Positions 1 to 11,019 of a stretch of DNA of 64,000 nucleotides are shown one piece after another. This DNA comes from Aricia agestis (taxonomy: Eukaryota; Arthropoda; Insecta; Lepidoptera; Lycaenidae): contig NC_056423.1 in assembly GCF_905147365.1 (NCBI RefSeq), positions 2,460,501 to 2,524,500 of the forward strand. The letters run 5' to 3'. The notes beneath the pieces were generated by a model. It did not search any database. It saw only the letters and a list, made by a program, of their open reading frames with translations, and was not told the DNA's origin. Numbering within the stretch: position 1 is the stretch's first letter; each line of letters begins with the position of its first letter. The translations under genes were made by a program, and so were the position numbers.

Positions 1-182
1 GAGCAACAGACACACTTTTCAATTTATTTAAATCCCCCTATATCGACGTCCAACTTAACCCCGTAATCCTGTAGGTGACAAATAAGCCCCATAATCCCCA
101 ACCTACCTTATTTACCCCGGTTTAAGTTAGCCTGAATTAAATTAGGGTTATGTCATAATTTACCTGGATATTTGTAGCCTAA
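1..182. other. No gene recognised
   Basis: AT-rich sequence without a convincing reading frame or repeat boundary that I can place. Confidence 0.4.
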
Positions 183-522
183 GGGCATGTCCACATCTCC
201 ACGTCACGACGTCGTCAACGTAGAACGGTGCGGTAACGTGATATGGTACGATAACGTTAACGTAACGTAAAATGCACATCACGGTATAGCAACATTGTAC
301 GTCGCCATGCCTTGTAAAACTGCTACATTCTTCACTACTGATCTAGATACAACATGGACCGCACAATACGCTTTTGCTATTGTTAAAAACGGAGAAAGAG
401 AAGAAAAAAGACGTACATTTTTAAGTTACGTTGACGTTTTACACGTCACGTCAACGTACCGTGCCACGTTACCGCACCGTTCCACGTTGACGACGTCGTG
501 AAATGGAGATGTGGACAGGCCC
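183..522. repeat. MITE with ~58-bp terminal inverted repeats
   Basis: The ends GGGCATGTCCACATCTCCAC and (reverse complement of the right end) GGGCCTGTCCACATCTCCAT start inverted arms that stay alike for about 58 bp and include GACGTCGTCAACG. The interior is rich in GTAACG and GTCAACG words. The short open frame inside it has no domain. No clear target-site duplication was found, so the superfamily is open. Confidence 0.7.
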
Positions 523-604
523 GTACATGCATTTCTATGATTTGACAAATGTCAATTGCGGTCTGTTTTGCAAATCTGTTATATCTATACAAATTTAGGC
601 TAGT

Positions 605-746
605 ATATATAGTCAGTACTTAAGATGCGACCCGGAATCAAGACGCAGTTCGGCTCTGTGATTGGTCCCAATTTTGACAGCCAACCAATCACAGAGCCTG
701 AACCGTGTCTTGAGACCGAGATGCATCTTGAGTACTGACTATTTAT
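605..746. repeat. Foldback element, ~142 bp
   Basis: The two halves are inverted copies with a few mismatches. The left half starts TATATATAGTCAGTACTTAA and the right half ends with the matching GAGTACTGACTATTTATA. The core arms share GGCTCTGTGATTGGT and its complement. It looks like a small non-autonomous DNA transposon; the reading frame over it is a shadow. Confidence 0.65.
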
Positions 747-1009
747 ACCAGCCTTAGAAATGCCCGCGCGATAAACAAACGTTGAGCTGAGCAAATAAAG
801 TTGCGGGCATTATTTACAAATCAATTATAACTTAATAATTATTACTTACTAATAATTATTTTCCAAAATAAACCGCTAATTAAATGACTAATAACTTAAT
901 TATAGTTTTAATTGATTTGATAGACTGTATGATATTAGAGGTTTCACTAATTTTAGTTCGCATTTACAAATTATTAACCTAAGTGACAAAGAGTGGTGTT
1001 AAGAATAAA

Positions 1010-1200
1010 GTACGTGTGGCACTCGGAGACTGCTGCGGTAAAGTTATGGCTGTTAGCAGCTAGTCTACACGCATAGTACGTCTAGTCGCACTAACACCGT
1101 GCCGAAGTCTGCCAGACTGAAACCACGTTAGACGAGTGTTAGGTTTTTCGTTACGGAATTCCTTAATTCGGTCGCCGCGCTCAAAGCTAAGCAAAAGCTT
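1010..1200 (+). repeat. Dispersed repeat, family H
   Basis: The segment with GTGGCACTCGGAGACTGC, CCGTGCCGAAGTCTGCC and GTTAGGTTTTTCGTTACGG recurs at 53941-53980, 54551-54710 and, inverted, at 41305-41480. No coding capacity is seen. The class is unknown to me; it could be the tail of a retrotransposon. Confidence 0.5.
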
Positions 1201-1266
1201 GAATGAAAATAAAAATGTGTGATTTTTTAAATCGGTTAAAAATGTACACTTTTAAAACGTCAACAT

Positions 1267-1401
1267 AGTATAAAAGTATTAAATATATTTCCGTTGTGGC
1301 CGTTGTCTGGTACCCGTAACATGAGTCCTTCAGGTACTTAGCACGGGGCCAGACTGACGTGGTGTGAAGCGTCCATAGATATTATTATATTATTATTATT
1401 A
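1267..1401 (+). repeat. SINE family B, 3' part
   Basis: This matches the 3' two-fifths of the full family B copy at 33171: CCGTTGTCTGGTACCCGTAAC, then GGTACTTAGCACGGGGCCAG and GACGTGGTGTGAAGCGTCC, ending in an ATT-repeat tail. The tRNA-like head is missing. Confidence 0.7.
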
Positions 1402-1402
1402 C

Positions 1403-1490
1403 ATGAGGCCTACCACCGGTTCGGGAACTAACCAGGCGAGAAGTACCGGCATAAGAAACTCGCACGGGCCACCTTATACCAAAAAAATGG
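1403..1490 (-). repeat. LINE 3'-UTR fragment
   Basis: Read on the minus strand it carries CGTGCGAGTTTCTTATGCCG and TAGTTCCCGAACCGGTGGTA. The same words occur in the 3' UTR of the intact LINE at 31470-31535. It is a short conserved 3' domain of a related retrotransposon, joined directly to the SINE B tail. The open frame starting at 1403 is a by-product of this repeat. Confidence 0.55.
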
Positions 1491-2215
1491 GAAAATTATT
1501 CTTTTTTAAAAAGAGGAAGAAAATAATGATTTCCAAAATTAGAATGAAAGATTCTAACGCAAGGAAGGGTTCAGATTTATACCCCAAACCGACACAGAAT
1601 ACGAACAGCAATTTATCGCCACAGATTCACAGATTTAATTAAATTTCACTCATTTAAAATAATTTATTATATAGATATAGCCACCTGCAGATCTACAACT
1701 TTATGTATTAATCATTTATTTTAAGTGGCTTATGTCTAACATAATATATTTTCGATTTAAATACAATTTTTGTATTCTCGTGCTGGCTGGCATAACAGTA
1801 ACTAAACTAAGCGATAATGGTGATTAAGTAGTGAAACAAAATATCTTTACTTTCAAAATAATCCTGAAAAGTTTGTATGTTATTTTGTTTGTTTGTCTAA
1901 ACGCGCTTATCTCAGGAAGTACTAGTTTAAATTGAAAAATTATTTTAGTTTTAGCTCATAAGTCATAATTTATATCAAGGAAGGCTAAATAGAAGCGAAG
2001 AATTTAAGGACAAATTCGATAAAACGGGAAAATTATTATTTGAACGCGCTTATTTCAAGAACTACTAGACCGATTTTTATGTTACTTGGCACAGATATAG
2101 AATAGACTACAGGAAAGCACATGGGCTACTTTTTTCAAATACATTTTCCTACTATATCCCACAAACTGTGCTCTTCTTGTGGTGCACTTTACGGAAAAAC
2201 TACCCGTAGTTTGAC
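1491..2215. other. Gene-free, decayed repeats
   Basis: No gene recognised. Phrases at 1900-2110 such as AACGCGCTTATTTCAAGAAC followed by CTAGACCGATTTTTATG resemble internal parts of lepidopteran Helitron-like repeats, but no ends could be placed. Confidence 0.35.
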
Positions 2216-2475
2216 TAAGTTTTGTTGATTACAGAACCCTAAAATGGAACCCTAACCAGGTTTTTGTATATTGATAGGTATTAGTCATATAATTTAAAAG
2301 TAACATGTCCTATAAATAGAACAATCCATATTTTAGGACCATCAAATCAAAATATGAAATCATTTCTATCTCTATTAGCTACCACTTACGAGATTTTTCG
2401 CAAATAAAAATGTTGTTTGTCTTATCAAAATGAAGCTACTCACAAAAAATTAAATTGATAGTAATAAAAAAATCT
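2216..2475 (+). repeat. Dispersed repeat shared with 55090-55365
   Basis: A roughly 260-bp block starting AAGTTTTGTTGATTACAGAA and passing through TTTCTATCTCTATTAGCTAC and ATGAAGCTACTCACAAAAA is repeated in the same orientation at 55090-55365 with modest divergence. It is non-coding and its class is unknown. Confidence 0.6.
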
Positions 2476-3160
2476 AGGGAACCTAGGACTAGGGCTATTC
2501 TGATCACGCAGAAAAACGACGCGAGCCCATCACAAACACAAAAGCTCGGCTTTTAGCTAGTAATATTAATATGGATATGACGTAATCCCCAACCTTTGTT
2601 CACTACAGCATTAAGTGTAACAATAATATGTAACATTCACATTGTTTTTATCCGGTCTGCTGGGCTTCGCACGCATGGCGTGACCGGTCCACTGGAATGA
2701 ATATTTTGTTTAGATTTCAGCTGAAATGACTCAGTCAGTTTCAACAGGTCCTTACTAATATAACAATTTGAAAGTGTGTCTGTCTGTTTTACGCTTAAGA
2801 GCGGGCTACCAAATCTTGCTGTGTTTTCTAATAAGTATTACGATCCCGGAAGACGATTGACTTAAATGAAATTGAGATTTATTTAATCATTGTATATTTA
2901 TCTGATATTTGCCTAACGGAAAATACGCTTCACTTATTTTGACTCGATAGTTATATTTATCGAAATTATGAATCTTTCTGGGCTTTTCAACAAATATCTT
3001 TAATACTATCATTAAATAACTTGTACTACTACAATACACACTTTAGCTGCAGCGCAAAGCACAATGCTCGGTGGCACGATTCATGGAATCATTATATCGG
3101 GGTGTGTAGGCGGCGGTGTGTGTGCTTTGATATTTCTGACAGCAGGCTCAATGTCTAAAC
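2476..3160. other. Gene-free stretch
   Basis: No gene recognised. A partial Helitron-like start (TACTAATATAACAATTTG and a GTCTGTCTG run) lies near 2753-2800. Confidence 0.35.
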
Positions 3161-3418
3161 CATAAAGTTAATATTCCTAGTGGAATAGAGCAACAATCTC
3201 GAGCTGTCAAACGTAACCAAAATTGGTTTCATCTGTGTGAAATATATGTGTACGTACACTTACACAAGCAGGATTGAACATGAATTCTATGAGATTAAAT
3301 TGTCAACGTGCGGCACGTGCCGACTGGACGTCAAAAAAAGGGTGCTGCTGTCATGTATCACACGTCTCTTCTGCTCAGGCCTTTGTTTCTCTATTCCGCT
3401 AGGTATATTAACTTTATG
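3161..3418. repeat. P-like MITE with perfect 8-bp target duplication
   Basis: The ends are CATAAAGTTAATATTCCTAG and its near-complement TAGGTATATTAACTTTATG. GTCTAAAC lies on both sides (3153-3160 and 3419-3426). An 8-bp duplication with ends starting CAT is compatible with the P superfamily, though hAT cannot be ruled out without an autonomous relative. Further copies are at 40049-40342, 60984-61218 (cut) and 53523-53567 (ends only). Confidence 0.8.
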
Positions 3419-3487
3419 GTCTAAACCGAGGTTTGGAAATAATTTGAAAGGGGCGTCGAGAACCTAAAAGGACATAGGATAGTTTTT

Positions 3488-3697
3488 ATTGCTGCAATAA
3501 GTATGCCCGCAACTCCGTTACGCCAGAATCGTTTACCACGCGGGAACCGTACATTTTTCAGAATAAAAAGTATCCGGACTCAAAGTAGTATGGAGATACT
3601 TTGAATCTGGTACACACTACAAAGAAAACCGGTGCAACGGTTTGTGCGTAAAGAGGTAACGAACAGACAAACTTTCGCATTTATAATATTAGTAGGA
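3488..3697 (-). mobile_element. Non-autonomous Helitron (family E), decayed
   Basis: On the minus strand it begins after A with TCCTACTAATATTATAAATG, continues with a GTCTGTTC-type segment and ends near the hairpin-forming GCAACTCCGTTACG region. The terminal CTAG is lost. The family is best seen at 10176-10367. Confidence 0.6.
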
Positions 3698-5012
3698 TTA
3701 TGGATTGTTTTTCTTGGACATAACATACTTTAGCTGCAAAACAACGCCTCGGTGGGATTACAGCCGGACTAATAGTGCGATGATATATAATGCAAAAACC
3801 GCCGAGCCCGGCAAAAATATTATACAAGCTTTAATGCGCTTCATGCTGTAAAACGCTGCGTTTTAGCACTATGAATAATTGTGATAAAAATGGGGGCTAA
3901 CGAAATATTCGCCGCGTTTGAAGTCAGTTAGCATAATATCCGTATCACGTTATTGGGAATCGATCGAAAATAAAAATAAATGTGTGTAGTGAGGTTAAAC
4001 TCAGTAGATTTGGGCCATATAGAGTCAGAAGTTTGTCTTACCTTGCTTACATTTGATACGTTTTTTTAACGTGACCGTTGGACGTTAGAATTATTGTTAT
4101 AAAATTTTCGGTGTTACGAATATAAAAACCCCTGATACATTTGAGACTTTGTAAACAGACGTTACAGTTACAAAAATGTTTGTCTCTGTCTGATATGTGA
4201 AAAGTGGCTTGATAATGACTAAACAGAATGATGTATACGGTAAAGAAGAGCTTTGTCCTTGTATGTTAAACGTATAAGAAAACTGGCATGATAAACATGG
4301 ATAAAGCAAAATTTTAACGTCTATAATATGTACATCTTTTTATTAGTTTTTTATTAGTAAGGGGGTCAAACAGCGTTCCGTTTTCAGTATGAAGTGCCTT
4401 AATGGCACAAATTAATCTCATACAGCCCCAGTTCACAGCGGAGATCAAAATGTTAAATTAATCACGTTTTGATTATATGCTTTTTTAATCCATTATTTTT
4501 TAATTAACACGTCAGTGTTTTTTTTTTAATTTTTGAGATCGACGCAAGGCACAGTTCGGTAAAATAAAGTTGTGCAATGGCGACCTAAAAAAGATAACGT
4601 CAAAAGTTTTGAAAGTTCAAATACGGTACCACATTAATAACAACATGAATGAATTTGTCTGTCTGTTACCTTTTCACAGTTATTCCTCGGATTTCGATGA
4701 TATTATGTGATAATATCATAATTGAGCTCCCGGGAAAGGACACTTGGTAGTTTTTTCCAGCGAAACATAAAGTTTTCCTGCGATAAGTACACGATTTTGC
4801 AACAAAGTTAAATTTATAATTGAATATCTTTGCCTAAAACACAAATAATTGGAATAATAGAACGGCACGGTATGAGTGATTTAATTTAATGATAATATAA
4901 TAAGTGGCCATTGATATACTGTAACTAGAGACGCCACAAGGTACAACTCTATACGTTAGTTTCAAATACATTATTTCGCGTGTAAGGTGCATTATATTAG
5001 GATGTATACGCA
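3698..5012. other. Gene-free stretch with Helitron remnant
   Basis: No gene recognised. 4640-4800 (TGTCTGTCTGTTACCTTTTCAC, then CTCCCGGGAAAGGACAC) is an internal fragment of a family E Helitron. The remainder is AT-rich with short, featureless frames. Confidence 0.4.
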
Positions 5013-5042
5013 TATGTTAGGCGAATTGTGGGTACCGCCACA
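5013..5042 (+). repeat. LTR-end fragment
   Basis: GTTAGGCGAATTGTGGGTAC followed by CGCCACA is identical to the right end of both LTRs of the miniature element at 21786-22521. Only this terminal ~27 bp is present. Confidence 0.5.
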
Positions 5043-5059
5043 GATGTGTAAGCGGTTTA

Positions 5060-5220
5060 AGGCTGCGTTTTCACCAGAGATGTGTTGCAAGGAATGTGTT
5101 TTAAGATCCAATAGAATCGCTGCGCTGAGCGAGGTCACGGCAAGCTCACGTCAATGAAGCGATCCTATTGATTCTCAAAAACATATTCCTCGCAACACAT
5201 ATCTGATAGAAACGCAGCCT
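5060..5220. repeat. TA-flanked palindromic MITE, 161 bp
   Basis: The ends AGGCTGCGTTTTCACCAGAG and (reverse complement of the right end) AGGCTGCGTTTCTATCAGAT lead into inverted arms sharing ATGTGTTGC and GATCC(T)AT words. TA lies on both sides, as expected for a Tc1/mariner-mobilised MITE. Confidence 0.7.
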
Positions 5221-5734
5221 TAGCGTAAAAAAGTAATAGACATACACACTTTTTAATCTGTTTGTTAACATACAATTTAGATTGTTAAAATCTTAATGTA
5301 AATAATTAACCTAAGTTACTGTGAACTTTCATCACTCACTTATCATCATCGTCAGTATTTATGAGAATTTATCCCAGATTTTGATTAAAATTAATGATTT
5401 GGTAAAGATTTTGACATTTTCTATCAAACTTTTCATTAATTTCAAATAGGCCACATAATGATTAAAATTGTGTGCGTTTCTTTTTTTTATCCACACACAT
5501 ATGAATGCGACTTCCATGATAAAGTATGTCAGTGCAAGTCGCTTTATAAATTCAATTTAGCAGGAAGTAATAAAATTATTAAGTATCGCTTGTTTGATTC
5601 GTGTACACGAAAAATGAAAATAAAAGAAAAATAAATCTTTAAGATACCAAAAGGTGAAGTTTATGCTATTGGATTAATTTCTGTGTATACGAATCAAGAT
5701 GACCAAAAATGAGATTAGTACAGATTAAAAATAG
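5221..5734. other. Gene-free AT-rich stretch
   Basis: No gene or clear repeat boundary recognised. Confidence 0.35.
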
Positions 5735-6052
5735 AATCGGCCTAGTGCGAGCCAGATATAACGTACAAAGGGGTTCCGTACCATTTATTGATCTTTAGTA
5801 AAAACCGCATTTTTTTCGACTGTTTTTCTGAAGAAAAAAACAGGTAAAAATTTAATTTTTTGATAGAAACTCCCTTAAATTACTATTTTATTTCGTTTTA
5901 ATATCTGATGTTAAAGATGCAACAGAAGTATATTATGAGTTTTGACTGATAGAGATAAAGACTGGTGACAGATAGACGGACAGTCAGCGAAATCTTAGTA
6001 ATAGGGGTTCCGCTTTTATCCTTTGAATACGGAACTCAAAAAAATATTAAGA
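5735..6052 (-). repeat. Dispersed repeat family D (old copy)
   Basis: The minus strand reads from TTCCGTATTCAAAGGATAAA through the GTCCGTCTATCTGTC region to GGAACCCCTTTGTACG and a degenerate TCGCACTAGGCCGATTC end. The family consensus here starts near AGGGTTCCGTACCCAAAGGG and ends CACTTGGCCGATTTTT. Confidence 0.55.
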
Positions 6053-6083
6053 ATAATTCATTTCCCCTTATAAAATAATGAAT

Positions 6084-6278
6084 GACGCCCGCATCTCTGT
6101 CGCACCTGAATTCGTGTATCGCGCGGGAACTGTACATTTTTTCGAAAAAAAAGTATCCTATGTCCTTTCCCGGAACTTGAAGTATCTCCTTACCAAATTT
6201 CAGCAAAATCGTTTCAGCAGTTTGGGCGTGAAGAGGTAACAGACAGATAGATACACTTTCGTTTATAATATTAAGTAT
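6084..6278 (-). mobile_element. Non-autonomous Helitron (family E), old copy
   Basis: It is inverted relative to 10176-10367: CGCCCGCATCTCTGTCGC at the left, TGTCCTTTCCCGGAACTTGA in the middle and TTTATAATATTAAGTATGGA at the right. The CTAG terminus is degraded. Confidence 0.6.
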
Positions 6279-7184
6279 GGATTAAGGAACCATTTCACCA
6301 TAGGATATAATATCCAACCTCAAATATGAATAGTTAATAATACAATAATAGTGGGTTTGCTCTGCGTGTTTACTCAGGAACCAGGAGTCAAAGCTCGGGG
6401 GCTGAACTTCCGAACACCAAAGTTCAACATCGACTTCCACGGTTATGTCAATGTCGGTTACCGTGCCAATCCACACTGTGCTCACTGTAGATTTTACCGG
6501 TAGAAACTAGATGATCCGATAGGGATTTATGATATTCATGTGATCCGAAAATCTTAATAATTTCTTAATGAACATTGATTTTCTTTTTCATTAAAAAAAA
6601 AACATAATATTGTGTAGGTACTGTACAAATAACCTTCCACTGTATTATTATTATTATTCTACTCCTTTATTCTGTTTAATTATAATTTCATAGCTAGAGG
6701 TTATGGAAATATTGTTTTGTCAAAGTCTTAATATGCCCAGGGTCTTGTAGAGGTTAAGTGTTCTCTTAAAGTCATAGTAGATCTTCTAGAGATTAAAGAT
6801 GGCTTTGGTATTGATATAGATTTTTAACATTGGTTTCGCTATCTTATGAAAGTAAGCATAATAATATATCACATTTTTCTCATCGTATGTTCATATTATA
6901 TTTATGTTATAATATTCGTTCCTTTAGATACCCATGTGCCATTTAAATAACACAAAGTTATGTCCCCTCCATAAAACATAATAACATACCTAACAAAGAA
7001 ATATTAAATGACACTATAACGGTTACGGAACCTTTAGCCATGCTATCATCGCCGATTACTAACTGACATATTGCATGGCATATAGGGAATATTACGTAAA
7101 GGTTGGAGCAGAGGGCGACACCAGCACATACAGTAAATAATCCGACCAAAATCCGACATATTGCACACGTCATATCAGAATATT
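6279..7184. other. Gene-free stretch
   Basis: No gene recognised. The two ~70-residue minus-strand frames here show no domain, splice logic or codon signal that would separate them from chance. Confidence 0.35.
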
Positions 7185-7189
7185 GATAT

Positions 7190-7287
7190 TTATTAGAATA
7201 TTGATATTTTTTATTTTATGTAAGTATGTTGTTATTGTAACTGTGATTGTGCACAATAAAGTATTCATTCATTCATTCATTCATTCA
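7190..7287 (+). repeat. LINE 3' tail with (ATTC)n
   Basis: TGTGATTGTGCACAATAAAG is followed by six ATTC units. A polyadenylation-like AATAAAG fused to a short tandem tail is typical of 3' ends of insect non-LTR retrotransposons. No coding part is attached. Confidence 0.4.
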
Positions 7288-7654
7288 ATATTGACAGAAA
7301 CGTTGTTAAACGTCGCACAAAACTTGTGTATGTTTACTGTTTGTGCTAGTGCTGCCGTCTAGCGTGAAAACATTGTAATAATATAATCCTACTATAATGA
7401 TGTTAACAGTTAAAATGTCACAAATGGATGGACCATCAATAAAGATCCTAATAGATACAAATACGTCGACTTGTGAGTAGCAATCGACTACCTTAAAGTT
7501 TAGGGTCCATCCCATTTGGCGGGTTAATCTTGAAAAATCACCACCCAATTCCAAATTGACTAGCGGTCAATATAACGAGATGGTCCCGAGAGAGTTTGAA
7601 GAGTATTAAGCATCGCTTACACTCATACGATCTGCACAACAGTTAGTGTCAATT

Positions 7655-7944
7655 CAGACCGCAATGTGACGCGAAGATGCATTTCTACAGTATGAATTTG
7701 ACAGGGCCTGTAGACAAGTGCCAAAGCGCTAACGCTAACGCTAACGCTAGCGCTACAAAATCGCTTCGCTAGCGAATACTAACGTCAAATCCATACATTT
7801 TGTAGCGCTAGCGTTAGCGTTAGCGTTAGCGTTAGCGTTTTGCCACTTGTCTACGGGGGCAGATTTGCAAGGCGTCTCACGTAATTGAAATCTGTCAATT
7901 TAGTACAAATTTAGAAATACATCTGCGCGTCATGTTGCGGTCTG
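7655..7944. repeat. MITE with GACCGCAA ends
   Basis: CAGACCGCAATGTGACGCG at the left and the inverted GCGCGTCATGTTGCGGTCTG at the right frame inner arms sharing AATTTGACAG and CTGTCAATTTAG. A relative frames the SINE/LINE nest at about 25575-31945. This copy carries a second MITE at 7706-7859. Confidence 0.65.
7706..7859. repeat. Nested MITE built on CGCTAA hexamers
   Basis: The inverted ends GGGCCTGTAGACAAGTGCC and (reverse complement of the right end) GCCCCCGTAGACAAGTGGC are followed on each side by 3-5 tandem CGCTAA units and CGCTAGCGCTACAAAAT. It interrupts the family sequence TTGACAG/CAGATTTG of the host MITE, possibly with a CAG duplication. Confidence 0.65.
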
Positions 7945-8167
7945 ATTTAACCCGAGAGCTAAGAGTGTAAAGCGTCGCTCATGCTCAGATTTGCACAACA
8001 AATCAATTTAAGGGTGTAAATCATCGCGGCTTATATTCATACGATCTGCAAAATAGTTTTAGAGGGTTAAGAGTGTTAAGAGTCACTTACGCTTACACGT
8101 ACACGACCTGCACAACATTTTGAGATAATAGGTGTAAAGCATTGTTAGCATCGCTTACACTCAGCTA

Positions 8168-9743
8168 GTCAAAACAAAATAAGGGCCACCACTTTTTTTA
8201 AGTACCCTCAAGAATTTATGCGATTACAGGATAAATTAATGAATAAATTAGATATATTAATTAATTTTAAATAAATTAATCTTAAATTAATGAAAAAAAA
8301 GATTTAAAAAATATTTTAAAACATCTTATACCGAAAAATCAAATATTGAGGGAAAATTATAGAGAAAGAAATAACTGAATAACTAAAAAAATAAAAAGGT
8401 GTTCAATCATTTATTTTTTTTTAATATCTGGTATGGCCTCCTCGTTTTCTAATGCACTTTTCCAGTCTTGTAGGTACACTCTCCACAAGGTGAACAATTG
8501 TTTCTTGCGGAATTTCTTCCCAGCTTCTTTTCAGCACGTCGATCAGCTGTCTCTCATTGTGGACGGGTTGGTCAGTGCTTCGGACCTTTCGTTTTAAGAT
8601 GTCCCACATGTGCTCGATGGGATTCAGGTCCGGACTGTTCGCAGGCTAGGGCAAGACCTGTATACCAGCGGACTCTAGGGCTTCTCTGGTGGCTCTAGCT
8701 GTGTGTGCGCGAGCATTGTCGTGCATTAGGTGGAATCCTGCGCCAACTCTGTGTGCATATGGGGCCATGTGGGGTCCTATGACCTCCTCGATGTATCGCT
8801 GAGCCGTTATCGTACCTCCACTGAGAATCACTAGCTCGGTTCTGCCAGACATAGAGATTCCTCCCCACACCATAACGTTAGGACCCCCAAATCTATCACT
8901 TTCATGTATGCAGGCATCGGAAAATCGCTCTCCTTCACGTCTCCAGACTCTAATGCGACGATCATCACTACAAAATTTCACTTTGCACTCGTCAGTGAAC
9001 AATACTCTGCTCCAATCACTCATATTCCATACGAGATGCCGCCTGTAATCGGTTTGCCCGATGAGCACTCGTTAAGGGAATTCGTACTAATCGTCTTCTG
9101 GAGAACTGATGGTCCTCGTGTAACCGATTTCTAATTGTTTGGTCACTGACGCTGGTTCCCGTCGCCTGCCGCAGACGGTTTTATATAGAGCGGGCTGTGC
9201 TGGCGCGCTCTCTACGGACCGTCAAGCGCACGTAGCGGTCCTCCTGTGCGGTGGTTGCTCTTACTCTACCAGATCCCCGTCTTCTGGTTAGTGCCCCAGT
9301 CTCTTGAAATCGATTCCAAGCATTTTGAATCGCTCGCCGGGAAAAACCGAGCTGCAACGCCACAGAACGCTGTGAATGGCCTTCTTGCAGTAATGTTACG
9401 GCCCTAGATACGGTTGCTAAGTCCATATGTCGTCGAATTCTCTGCATGATGTCCTCAAAATGATAATTAAGGCACTAGTAAAACAAAACTTTAACTGCCC
9501 CTGACGAAATCTTTATTTGAAATGAGTTTAAAATCTGTCTTAAAATCAGGTAGAGTCATGTGGTTACAATAAAGTGTCCAAAACAATCCATTTCAAAAAA
9601 ATATCCAAGTGGGGTACTTAAGAAATCTTTGCTAACACGTTTGCTAACACAATCATAAACCGTCAGCCACTTAAACAATGCATTAAAAGAAAGTAATCGC
9701 TTCCAACAACAAAAAAGACGCGTGGCCCTTATTTTGTTTTGAC
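8168..9743 (-). mobile_element. Tc1-type transposon, full length, inactive
   Basis: A 22-bp perfect terminal inverted repeat, GTCAAAACAAAATAAGGGCC followed by AC, lies at both ends. It is flanked by TA (8166-8167 and 9744-9745), the hallmark target duplication of Tc1/mariner elements. At about 1.58 kb the length is normal for the family. It carries one transposase pseudogene on the minus strand. Confidence 0.92.
8421..9447 (-). pseudogene. Tc1-family DD34E transposase pseudogene
   Basis: The N-terminal part (9447-9181) encodes a helix-turn-helix pair with LATVSRAVTLLQEGHSQRSV and FSRRAIQNAWNRF, expected to bind the inverted repeats. The catalytic part follows: VLFTDE (first Asp), VMVWGGIS, HDNARAH (second Asp) and SPDLNPIEH (Glu). 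I count 34 residues between the second Asp and the Glu, the Tc1 DD34E spacing. In-frame stops replace codons near 9181 (TAA after TARSI) and at 8646-8648 (TAG after QVLP), and the frame changes between about 9000 and 9070. The C-terminus MWDILKRK onward is intact to 8421. The family enzyme would cut and paste the element into TA sites; this copy cannot make it. Confidence 0.9.
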
Positions 9744-9745
9744 TA

Positions 9746-10175
9746 GTATATATGTCCCAACGTCATCGTTGGGGCATTTCTAGTAGAAACATAGAAGTCA
9801 AAAGAAACTCTTTGAATGAAGACCAAATCTAGTACCTAAGAAATTCAAAACCAAAAACGTTTAAACATGGACCCTTAACCTCTAAATGATGTGTTCTTGT
9901 AAGTTGTAAATACAAACTCGTCCGTAAGTTCCCGAGAACTTTGTTTCAACAGATTTATAACACTAATAAAATAAAGTTTTCCACTCATCTGAGGAAAAAC
10001 TGCAATTTTCAACTCCGGATGACAATTTTAATTGGTCCCGGGATTGTTTTTATAATCGTCTCGTCCGAGTCCGCTGGATAATTCAATTTTAATACTCGTA
10101 TTGTAAGTTTCCAGCAAAGACGTGCTTTTATTACAGCTCTATGTTTGTTTCATAATCTTCAATTTTTAATATACA
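9746..10175. other. Gene-free stretch
   Basis: No gene recognised. Confidence 0.35.
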
Positions 10176-10367
10176 TCCATACTAATATTATAAATGCGTA
10201 AGTGTACTTGCTGTCTGTCTGTTACCTGTTCACGCCCAAACCGCTGAACCGATTTTGCTAAAACTTTGAGTCCCGGGAAAGGACATAGGCTACTTTTATC
10301 CCGAAAAATGTACGGTTCCCGCGCGATAAACGAGTTTTGGCGCAACGGAGTTGCGGGCATCATCTAG
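10176..10367 (+). mobile_element. Non-autonomous Helitron (family E), complete
   Basis: The element lies between A (10175) and T (10368), starts TCCATACTAATATTATAAAT and ends CATCATCTAG. A short stem-loop, GCAAC-GGA-GTTGC, sits about 10 bp before the CTAG. TC start, 3' hairpin, CTAG end and A^T insertion are the Helitron hallmarks. The internal words CACGCCCAAACCGCTGAACC and CCCGGGAAAGGACATAGG are shared by all family E copies. It encodes nothing. Confidence 0.85.
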
Positions 10368-10900
10368 TGATCCTATATTTTTAACTAGCTGTTGTTCTGT
10401 TGCCGTACATTTTTACCACCATGATCATAATTCGTAATATGAAAACAAAGCATCTATTTTTTTTTTATGAATGTTAATTTTGAAACTAAAAAAAATATTT
10501 AAATGCCATGTGTGATTATTTTGTGATGGGTAAAAATGTTATAAACGTAACCTGACCGAAAATTCTGATGAAGGGAGAGTGGATCGCGCGGCGTAAGATA
10601 GAAAGTAATATCTTTCTCTCTCTCTCTCTAACACGTGACTAAAGTTCATGTTTCGTTTCCACTTCCTCTGGCACTTCCGCTGTTTTTATTTGGCACGTAT
10701 TTTAACTCTTTCTCGTAAACTCTTTCACCCCATCTTTAGTGCGGCAATATTTAACCGAGAGTTTAAAGTGAAGTTTAAACTCCCGGTTAAAACAAACAGT
10801 TAGAATAACTCGGTCGTTACGGTTAAAAGCTTTTACGGTGTATCCTGTCACAGGCGCCGATGGATATAAAATGGATGAACTAATTGCTCAATAAAGTGCG
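10368..10900. other. Gene-free stretch with short CT repeat
   Basis: No gene recognised. A (CT) run lies at about 10611-10630. Confidence 0.35.
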
Positions 10901-10909
10901 AGACGACTA

Positions 10910-10982
10910 TGGATGGAAATGCTCGGCACGAATAGATGGAAATCCTTGGCACGAATGGATGGAAATCCTTGGCACGAATGGA
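10910..10982 (+). repeat. Tandem repeat, 23-bp unit, 3 copies
   Basis: Three consecutive copies of GGATGGAAATCCTTGGCACG plus AAT, the first with GCTCGG instead of CCTTGG. Confidence 0.75.
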
Positions 10983-11019
10983 TTAATACTAACATACTGC
11001 AGATAGATCCTTGGCTAGA

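Larger units (their letters stand above)
7585..8165. repeat. Degenerate satellite-like array, interrupted
   Basis: Variants of a unit containing GTGTAAAGCATCGCTTACACTC followed by ATACGATCTGCACAACA occur at about 7588-7645, 7958-8010, 8015-8060, 8065-8122 and 8130-8165. The units are diverged and of uneven length. A MITE (7655-7944) splits the array and a Tc1 element begins at its right edge. Confidence 0.55.

Noticed and set aside
1403..1642. 79-residue plus-strand frame
   Set aside because: Begins inside an inverted LINE 3'-UTR fragment and continues into low-complexity Lys/Phe codons.
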